From Clostridiales bacterium (GTDB lineage: Bacteria; Bacillota; Clostridia; Christensenellales; Aristaeellaceae), in contig SFGO01000088.1 in the NCBI GenBank assembly GCA_004556545.1, positions 1-10,610 on the forward strand: DNA of 10,610 nucleotides. Reading direction: 5' to 3'. Position numbers and translations under genes: made by a program. Below the pieces are notes generated by a model. The model was not told the DNA's origin. It searched no databases and was given only the letters and a program-made list of their open reading frames with translations. Every line of letters begins with the position of its first letter. Position 1 is the stretch's first letter. This document shows positions 6,146 through 10,610 of this stretch, piece by piece.

Positions 6146-6353
6146 CAAAAGGGGCTCCTTTCGGAAAAAGTCAGGGGCCCGGATGAAATAATCCATTCGT
6201 GCCCGCCAAAGGCCGTATCATTCTTTTTTTCGCCCCGAAAAGGGAATTTTCCTTCTGTCCGGGACAATTTGGGCGAATTTTGTAACACAGCCGGGGAAGG
6301 AGCCGAATGTTACAGCCGCTCTGTCCGAGCCGTTTTGTTGCCGAGAAACAATC

Positions 6354-6381
6354 CCTATAGGCTCCTATATAAGCTCCTATA
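6354..6381. repeat. Short phased repeats of TATAGGAGC type
   Basis: On the plus strand GCTCCTATA occurs at 6361-6369 and again at 6373-6381. A shorter CCTATA copy lies at 6354-6359. The spacings of 10 and 12 bases place the copies on about one face of the helix, as in an operator. Only position and spacing support this reading. Confidence 0.4.
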
Positions 6382-6385
6382 AGAA

Positions 6386-6418
6386 AGAGCATACTCCCTT
6401 GAATGGGTTGTATGCTCT
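6386..6418 (-). terminator. Terminator-like hairpin after the flavin/ferredoxin gene
   Basis: The stem AGAGCATAC/GTATGCTCT (6386-6394/6410-6418) is extended by CCC/GGG inside (6396-6398/6405-6407) with a small internal loop. On the minus strand it is followed by a T-rich TTCTTAT, which is a weak tract. It lies 59 bases past the stop of the gene at 6477-7124. Confidence 0.55.
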
Positions 6419-6476
6419 CTCATGATTTGATTATTTTCTGTTTGGAAGGGAGGACGCACTCCCCTTTTGCTGCTTG

Positions 6477-7124
6477 TCAGCCGCGCTTCACAACGGCCCC
6501 TGCGGGACAGAGGGTGAAGCAATTGCCGCAATGCAGGCAGTGCTCCTGCTGGATAACAACGGGCTTTGTGCTGATATCAATACACTTTTGCGGGCACTTG
6601 CTGTAGCACAGCTTACAGCCGATGCATTGGTCCGTCACAAAATATCCCTGTTTTACGGCTTCCGCTCCGCCAAGGGCAAAACTTGCCCGTTCAATCGGCT
6701 TTTGGGACAGGTCAAACCATTCGCCGTTTCCCTCATATATCTGGAATACCGTCAGCGCCGTTCTAGAAGCAGCCGTAGGATAGATTTCGTTCATATACGG
6801 GTTCTTCTGAAACAGCCGTTCCAGCCTGTCCGGCCCTATTTCCCGCACCTTTCCGCCAAACGATACGGAAACGCAATGCAGGGTATCCGGCCCTTTCATC
6901 CCGGTCAGTGAAAGATAACCCCTGGCTTTCAGCCGGTCATAAAAGCGCTTTCCTTTGGCAGTCAAAAAGTACAGGCCGTCCTCGTCGTAATCCATCATGT
7001 CGATGACGCAGGTGACGGGAAGACCATTTTCATCCACGGTTGCTACCACGGTAGAGTGGATTTGCTCAACGATATATTTCAGATACTTTTTTCCATGCTG
7101 CTTCAAGCCCATCTTAAAATTCAT
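6477..7124 (-). CDS. FMN-binding split-barrel protein fused to 2x[4Fe-4S] ferredoxin
   Basis: The 215-residue protein has two parts. Residues 10-140 resemble the pyridoxamine 5'-phosphate oxidase-like FMN-binding split barrel (TVVATVDENGLPVTCVID at 25-42, GLYFLTAKGKRFYDRL at 50-65). Residues 164-212 form a bacterial ferredoxin domain with two complete clusters: C167, C170, C173, C177 and C196, C199, C202, C206, each ending in Cys-Pro. It probably passes electrons between ferredoxin clusters and a flavin; the substrate is unknown. Start choice is uncertain. Neither the ATG at 7124 nor the one at residue 5 has a Shine-Dalgarno site, and CCTCC rather than GGAGG lies directly upstream. The stop of the upstream remnant overlaps the start, which points to former translational coupling. 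It is probably cytoplasmic, as no signal or membrane segment is seen. Confidence 0.87.
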   Translation of the reverse strand: MNFKMGLKQHGKKYLKYIVEQIHSTVVATVDENGLPVTCVIDMMDYDEDGLYFLTAKGKRFYDRLKARGYLSLTGMKGPDTLHCVSVSFGGKVREIGPDRLERLFQKNPYMNEIYPTAASRTALTVFQIYEGNGEWFDLSQKPIERASFALGGAEAVKQGYFVTDQCIGCKLCYSKCPQKCIDISTKPVVIQQEHCLHCGNCFTLCPAGAVVKRG

Positions 7125-7257
7125 AAGGAGGATTGCCGGAGAAGTCCGCGATCACGCCGTGGGCATCCTCCAGATAAAACACTTCAAAAATCGGATTGTC
7201 CGCCGTCTGGTACTGGCCCTTTACAAAATGACTCTGCTTTTGAAAATGGGCCAATCC
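7114..7257 (-). pseudogene. 5'-truncated remnant of an unrecognised gene
   Basis: A 47-codon open stretch without a usable start reads through HFVKGQYQTADNP and FEVFYLEDAHGVIADFSG to a TAA at 7114-7116. That stop overlaps the first codons of the flavin/ferredoxin gene. The protein-like composition and tight junction suggest the C-terminus of a former neighbour in the same operon. Its left end coincides with a repeat of the lysS terminator region (7232-7257). The 45-base hairpin 7127-7133 and 7135-7137 with 7162-7171 lies in it. I do not recognise the family. Confidence 0.5.
7232..7257. repeat. Imperfect direct repeat, left copy
   Basis: This stretch matches 7783-7809. The core TTTTGAAAATGGGC is identical (7238-7251 and 7790-7803), and the flanks CTC..TG and CAA..TCC agree apart from short gaps. 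The pair encloses the broken NTF2-like gene and marks the breakpoint of the truncated remnant. Confidence 0.6.
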
Positions 7258-7296
7258 TCATGATGCGATTATGCCTGAGACTCGTACTCCTCAGTG

Positions 7297-7732
7297 TCAA
7301 AAGGGGCCTGCGTAATGTCTAAATCTAAAAAGTTCAGGCATGCATAGATCGATACGTGCAATCAAACCGTTTTCATCAACCTGCATATTAACAAGCGTTG
7401 AAATCCGTTCTCCTCTTGACTGCTGGCACATCAGCATGGCCAGCTGGTCATGGTGAGTATCGTCATTCTTCGTTGTGTTCAAATGATCGACTAATTCAAC
7501 GATGGTACATTCAGGATAACTGCCTGTTCTCTGTAAGACTTCCCCCTTTTTCCTAAAATAGTCTACTACTGCATCCTTGCCGGTATTAGGAGTCAATACC
7601 CACTGAGATTCAAAAACGCATTGTTCCGAAAAAAAACGGAAACAGCGAATGAAACCTGCCCGTTGAATAACACTGGCACAAAACCTTAAGTCGCTCGAAT
7701 AATATTTCATTTTTATTGCTATCTGCACACAT
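7297..7732 (-). pseudogene. NTF2/SnoaL-like protein gene with a frameshift
   Basis: An ATG at 7730-7732 has an ideal AGGAGG site (7741-7746) with an 8-base spacer. Its frame encodes MCADSNKNEILFERLKVL and onward to HSLFPFF, then ends at TGA 7610-7612. The rest lies in another frame that continues FSEQCVFESQWVLTPNTGKD and on through RIDLCMPELFRF to TGA 7297-7299. The two join at a run of eight A on the plus strand (7629-7636). With seven, the frames become one protein of about 145 residues with an N-terminal helix and a beta-rich body, as in NTF2/SnoaL-like folds. The family assignment is by feel of the sequence and is weak. The break could be a true mutation, slippage or an assembly error. 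Confidence 0.65.
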
Positions 7733-7782
7733 TGCTTGCACCTCCTGCCGCCATCCAAATTTAAGACGGCTCCTTTGTCTTT

Positions 7783-7809
7783 CTCCCTGTTTTGAAAATG
7801 GGCAATTCC
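7783..7809. repeat. Imperfect direct repeat, right copy
   Basis: This is the partner of 7232-7257, about 550 bases away. It overlaps the 3' arm and T-run of the lysS terminator. Confidence 0.6.
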
Positions 7810-7827
7810 GCGCCGGAACTGCCCATT
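7790..7827 (-). terminator. Intrinsic terminator of lysS
   Basis: On the minus strand the stem AATGGGCA/TGCCCATT (7827-7820/7804-7797) continues, after one mismatch, as TTCCG/CGGAA (7818-7814/7810-7806). The loop is 3 bases, and a TTTTC tract follows. It begins 15 bases past the lysS stop. Confidence 0.8.
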
Positions 7828-7842
7828 CGTCTTATATCACAT

Positions 7843-9780
7843 TTAATACAGCTTCGCCCCTGCGGGAATATGATCGTCCACCATCAGCAGATGGAGCTTT
7901 TCCTCGCCCTCTTCCTGATGAATGGCGCTGAGCAGCATGCCGCAGGATTCGATGCCCATCATTGCCCGGGGCGGCAGGTTGGTAATGGCGATCAGCGTCT
8001 TACCTACCAGCTGTTCCGGCTCATAGAAGGCGTGAATGCCGCTGAGAATGGTGCGGTCGGTGCCGGTGCCGTCGTCCAGCGTGAACTGCAGCAGCTTTTT
8101 GGACTTCTTCACCGCTTCGCAGGCCTTGACCTTCACGGCGCGGAAATCGCACTTGCTGAAGGTATCAAAGTCCACATAATCCTGGAACAGCGGCTCGATC
8201 TCCACCTTGGAGAAGTCGATGGGCTCGGCTGCGGCTTCCACGGCGGGCGCAGCCGTCTCGGGGGCCTTTTCTTCCGCCGCCTTGGCAGCGGGAGCGGGCG
8301 TGCCGATGGGCTTCATCGTGGGGAAGAGCAGCACGTCCCGGATGGAGGCGGAATCGGTCAGCAGCATGACCAGACGATCCACGCCGAAGCCCAGACCGCC
8401 GGTGGGCGGCATGCCGTATTCCAGCGCACAGAGGAAATCCTCGTCCACGTCCGCGTGTCCGCCCTGCGCGCGCTTGGCCGCGGCCTGACGCTCGAAGCGG
8501 CCGCGCTGATCGATGGGGTCGTTCAGCTCGGAGAAAGCGTTGCCGAACTCAAAGCCGTTGATGAAGAACTCGAAGCGCTCGGTCATCTCCGGCTCGTCCT
8601 TCTTGCGCTTGGCCAGCGGAGAGATGGCCACGGGATAATCGGTGATAAAGGTGGGCTGGATCAGGTTGGGCTCCACAAAAGCGTCGAAGCACTCTTCCAG
8701 GCACTGGCCCTTGACCGCGTCCTTTTCCACATGCACGTCGTGGGCTTCGCAGTCCGCCCGGGCCTGCTCGTCGCTTTCCCAGGCATAGTAGTCGATACCG
8801 GAATACTTCTTCACGGCCTCAGCCATGGTCATGCGGGCCCAGGGGCCTTCCATGTTGATCTCCTTGCCCAGATAGGGGATCTTCAGCGTGCCGCAAACCT
8901 TTTTGGTCACGTAGATATACAGTTCTTCCACCAGATCCATGATCTGATGATAATCGGCATAGGCCTGATAGAGCTCGATGGTGGTGAATTCCGGGTTATG
9001 GCGGGTATCCATGCCCTCGTTGCGGAAGATGCGGCCCACCTCGTACACCTTGTCGAAGCCGCCCACAATCAACCGCTTCAGATACAGCTCGGTCTCAATG
9101 CGCAGGTACATGGGAATATCCAGCGCGTTGTGATGGGTGACGAAGGAGCGGGAGTTGGCGCCGATCTCGATGGTCTGCAGAACGGGCGTGTCCACCTCCA
9201 GGAATCCGCGGGCGTCCAGGAATTCGCGCAGGGCCTTCAGAATCTGGCTGCGCTTGATGAACGTATCCTTGACTTCCGGGTTGACGATGGTATCCACATA
9301 GCGCTGACGATAGCGGATGTCCTGATCCTTCAGGCCGTTCCACTTTTCCGGCAGCACCCGCAGGGACTTGGTCAGCAGCGTCAGCTGATGGGCGTGAACG
9401 GAGACCTCGCCGGTCTTGGTGCGGAAAACCACACCCTCGATACCGAGAATATCGCCGATATCCATGGTTTTGAAGTCCGCGTACACGTCCTCACCCACGT
9501 CCTCGCGGCGCACATAGGCCTGAATCTGTCCGTCGCCGTCCAGCATGTGGACGAAGGAAGCCTTCCCCATGATGCGGCGGCTCATCATCCGGCCGGCGAT
9601 GCGCACGGTCTGGCCCTCCAGCGCATCGAAATTCGCCAGGATCTGCGCGGAGGTATGGGTGCGGTCAAAACGGGTAATGGTATAGGGATCGCGGCCGTCC
9701 TCCTGATACTTTGCCAGCTTGGCGCGGCGGATCTGCTCCTGCTCGCTCAAGTCCTGAACCTGCTGAATCTCCGGGGTCAT
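7843..9780 (-). CDS. lysS: Lysyl-tRNA synthetase (class II) with C-terminal tRNA-binding domain
   Basis: The product is 645 residues, against about 500 for ordinary LysRS, which charges tRNA-Lys with lysine. Residues 55-140 form the anticodon-binding OB fold. The class II core follows: motif 1 around 184-200 (FLDARGFLEVDTPVL), motif 2 at 249-269 (GRIFRNEGMDTRHNPEFTTIE) and motif 3 at 456-473 (GMPPTGGLGFGVDRLVML) with R469. An Ala/Pro/Glu-rich linker (493-522) joins a second OB fold at about 533-645, which has FSKCDFRAVKV, TILSGIHAFYEPEQLVGK and LPPRAMMGIESCGMLL. That domain is of the tRNA_bind/Trbp111 type known from MetRS C-termini and probably raises tRNA affinity. AAAGGAGG lies 7 bases before the ATG. 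The gene follows greA after 40 bases, including a run of nine T on the coding strand, with no stem strong enough for termination. Confidence 0.97.
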   Translation of the reverse strand: MTPEIQQVQDLSEQEQIRRAKLAKYQEDGRDPYTITRFDRTHTSAQILANFDALEGQTVRIAGRMMSRRIMGKASFVHMLDGDGQIQAYVRREDVGEDVYADFKTMDIGDILGIEGVVFRTKTGEVSVHAHQLTLLTKSLRVLPEKWNGLKDQDIRYRQRYVDTIVNPEVKDTFIKRSQILKALREFLDARGFLEVDTPVLQTIEIGANSRSFVTHHNALDIPMYLRIETELYLKRLIVGGFDKVYEVGRIFRNEGMDTRHNPEFTTIELYQAYADYHQIMDLVEELYIYVTKKVCGTLKIPYLGKEINMEGPWARMTMAEAVKKYSGIDYYAWESDEQARADCEAHDVHVEKDAVKGQCLEECFDAFVEPNLIQPTFITDYPVAISPLAKRKKDEPEMTERFEFFINGFEFGNAFSELNDPIDQRGRFERQAAAKRAQGGHADVDEDFLCALEYGMPPTGGLGFGVDRLVMLLTDSASIRDVLLFPTMKPIGTPAPAAKAAEEKAPETAAPAVEAAAEPIDFSKVEIEPLFQDYVDFDTFSKCDFRAVKVKACEAVKKSKKLLQFTLDDGTGTDRTILSGIHAFYEPEQLVGKTLIAITNLPPRAMMGIESCGMLLSAIHQEEGEEKLHLLMVDDHIPAGAKLY

Positions 9781-9820
9781 GAGACTGCCTCCTTTGTTGA
9801 TTGAATCGAAAAAAAAACGG

Positions 9821-10288
9821 TCAGCGGCTGATTTCCAGCACCTTCATCTGAATGGTGCCGCCGGGGACTTCCACGTCCACGACCTGACCGACCTTCTTGC
9901 CCAGCAGCGCGCCGCCGATGGGGCTGTCGGAGGAAATCTTCATGTTGCGGGGATCGATCTCGTTCGCGCCCACGATGGTGATGGTCTGTTCCCGCTTCAG
10001 GGTCAGATTTTCCACCTTCACGGTGTTGCCCACGCCGACGGTATCGGTGTTGACTTCATCATCTTCCACCACTACGCAGTTGCGCAGGGTGTTTTCCATC
10101 TCGACGATCTTGGCCTCGTCGTTCTTGGCCTCGTCGTACTCCGCGTTTTCACTCAAATCGCCGAAGCCGCGGGCGATAGCGATCTGCTCAGAGATCTCGT
10201 TGCGGCGGACGCTGATGTAATAATTGAGCTCCTGCTCCAGCTTTTGGTAGCCTTCGCGGGTCAGGATGACTTTCTTTTCTTCTGCCAT
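9821..10288 (-). CDS. greA: Transcription elongation factor GreA
   Basis: The 155-residue product has the standard GreA length. GreA enters the secondary channel of RNA polymerase and stimulates cleavage of backtracked RNA. The N-terminal coiled-coil hairpin (about 1-75) carries the tip GDLSENAEYDEAK (43-55) with the acidic residues D44 and E47. The C-terminal FKBP-like domain contains SSDSPIGGALLGKKVGQVV (118-136). The start is set at the ATG 10286-10288 because MAEEKKVILT is the usual N-terminus and AAAGGGG lies 11 bases upstream. A longer in-frame extension to 10423 reads through the leader and is not supported. greA and lysS are neighbours in many Firmicutes. Confidence 0.97.
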   Translation of the reverse strand: MAEEKKVILTREGYQKLEQELNYYISVRRNEISEQIAIARGFGDLSENAEYDEAKNDEAKIVEMENTLRNCVVVEDDEVNTDTVGVGNTVKVENLTLKREQTITIVGANEIDPRNMKISSDSPIGGALLGKKVGQVVDVEVPGGTIQMKVLEISR

Positions 10289-10343
10289 CTTTGAATAAAC
10301 CCCTTTCTCTATGCGCGGGGGGCTGAACCCCGGTGAATGCCGC

Positions 10344-10362
10344 GCTTTCCCGGCCGGAAAGC
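10344..10362 (-). promoter_or_regulatory. Hairpin in the greA leader
   Basis: The arms GCTTTCC (10344-10350) and GGAAAGC (10356-10362) pair perfectly around CGGCC. A further small GGGG/CCCC pairing lies nearer the start codon (about 10317-10331). The leader predicted from the promoter is about 160 bases and GC-rich, so it could hold a control element. No known riboswitch class is recognised. Confidence 0.45.
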
Positions 10363-10453
10363 CGGAATGTCCCTTCATAAAGCACAGCGCCGCAACCGTC
10401 CGGCCCGCCGAAAGCGTCCGCACGTTGCAACGCAGCTTAAGAGAATACGAATT

Positions 10454-10482
10454 ATTATAGTCTGCCGTGAAGGGATTGTCAA
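10454..10482 (-). promoter_or_regulatory. Sigma-A promoter for greA-lysS
   Basis: The minus strand has a perfect TTGACA (10482-10477) and a perfect TATAAT (10459-10454) separated by 17 bases. Transcription should start near 10447. This is the strongest promoter in the window. Confidence 0.9.
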
Positions 10483-10512
10483 TGACGGTTTCCGTTGTTT
10501 TTTCAAGATTTG

Positions 10513-10524
10513 TGTAGAGCTACA
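10513..10524. promoter_or_regulatory. Palindromic operator candidate
   Basis: TGTAG-AG-CTACA is a perfect inverted repeat. It lies upstream of the greA -35 on one side and of the plus-strand promoter-like site on the other, where a shared regulator could bind. Confidence 0.35.
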
Positions 10525-10573
10525 ATACATATTGGACAGTAAGGGCAAAAGAAAGAGACCGGAGGACTCCATG

Positions 10574-10610
10574 TGGTATAGTAGAGTTGACACAAACCAA
10601 CCGAAAGGAG
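10574..10610 (+). promoter_or_regulatory. Extended -10 site and ribosome binding site of an off-window gene
   Basis: TGGTATAGT (10574-10582) fits an extended -10 element (TGn plus TATAGT), with no good -35. AAAGGAG at 10604-10610 ends the window and is placed to start a plus-strand gene within about 10 bases. The transcript leader would be only about 30 bases. Confidence 0.5.

Larger units (their letters stand above)
6146..6476. other. Intergenic region with operator-like repeats
   Basis: No gene is seen here. The stretch holds an inverted repeat TGTCC-G-GGACA at 6256-6266, the repeats at 6354-6381 and a hairpin at 6386-6418. A promoter for the membrane-protein gene should lie here on the minus strand, but no pair of hexamers stands out. 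Confidence 0.45.

Noticed and set aside
7792..9804. 670-codon open frame on the plus strand
   Set aside because: It is the antisense of lysS in a GC-rich region. It is His/Gly/Leu-rich, lacks domains, and the minus strand carries full LysRS motifs.
9809..9820. Run of nine T after greA on the coding strand as a terminator
   Set aside because: Only a tiny stem precedes it, inside the greA stop region, and lysS follows closely with its own strong ribosome binding site.
10587..10592. Perfect TTGACA on the plus strand near the right edge
   Set aside because: A -10 at 17 bases would fall on or beyond the ribosome binding site at the window end, so it cannot drive the adjacent gene normally.

Overview
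The window looks like chromosomal DNA from a spore-forming member of the Clostridia (Firmicutes), probably a gut commensal. The evidence is the mix of genes: a sigma-G inhibitor of the Gin/CsfB type, a greA-lysS pair, Shine-Dalgarno sites of the AGGAGG type, consensus sigma-A promoters and a secreted BspA-type leucine-rich-repeat protein. The core genes are fairly GC-rich, and several intergenic stretches are visibly more AT-rich. This placement is an inference from gene content.

Layout from left to right. Positions 1-281 hold no convincing gene but contain a tightly packed run of perfect hairpins (54-211) downstream of mnmA. Next, on the minus strand, is a two-gene operon in which a HAD phosphatase/thymidylate kinase fusion (1349-2668) is followed by mnmA (282-1364), with a 16-base overlap. 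Its promoter (2738-2766) lies directly in front of a strong stem-loop at the predicted 5' end of the mRNA. On the plus strand, a secreted LRR protein (3157-5004) has its own promoter and an inverted repeat around the -35 region. It ends in front of a large palindrome (5054-5125). A copy of half of that palindrome lies on the other side of the LRR gene (2678-2708), so the LRR gene may sit in a repeat-bounded insertion.

On the minus strand again come gin (5182-5370) and, upstream of it, a one-pass membrane protein of unknown function (5498-6145). In Bacillus subtilis csfB/gin lies a few genes upstream of tmk on the same strand. Gin and Tmk have the same relative order here, but the opposite-strand LRR gene now lies between them.

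The block 6477-7842 is a small decayed accessory region on the minus strand. It holds an intact flavin-binding split-barrel/ferredoxin fusion protein (6477-7124), a 5'-truncated gene remnant directly upstream of it (7114-7257), and an NTF2/SnoaL-like gene broken by one extra base in a run of eight A (plus strand). An imperfect direct repeat bounds this block and includes part of the lysS terminator.

The right part is housekeeping: greA (9821-10288) and lysS (7843-9780), transcribed leftward from a near-perfect sigma-A promoter (10454-10482) with a leader of about 160 bases. The lysyl-tRNA synthetase carries an extra C-terminal tRNA-binding OB-fold domain. At the extreme right edge a divergent promoter-like site and a ribosome binding site point to a plus-strand gene starting just outside the window.

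No tRNA, rRNA, CRISPR array or transposase gene was seen. The features that ordinary annotation does not explain are the hairpin array at 54-211, the palindrome with its half copy around the LRR gene, and the repeat-bounded decay zone next to lysS.
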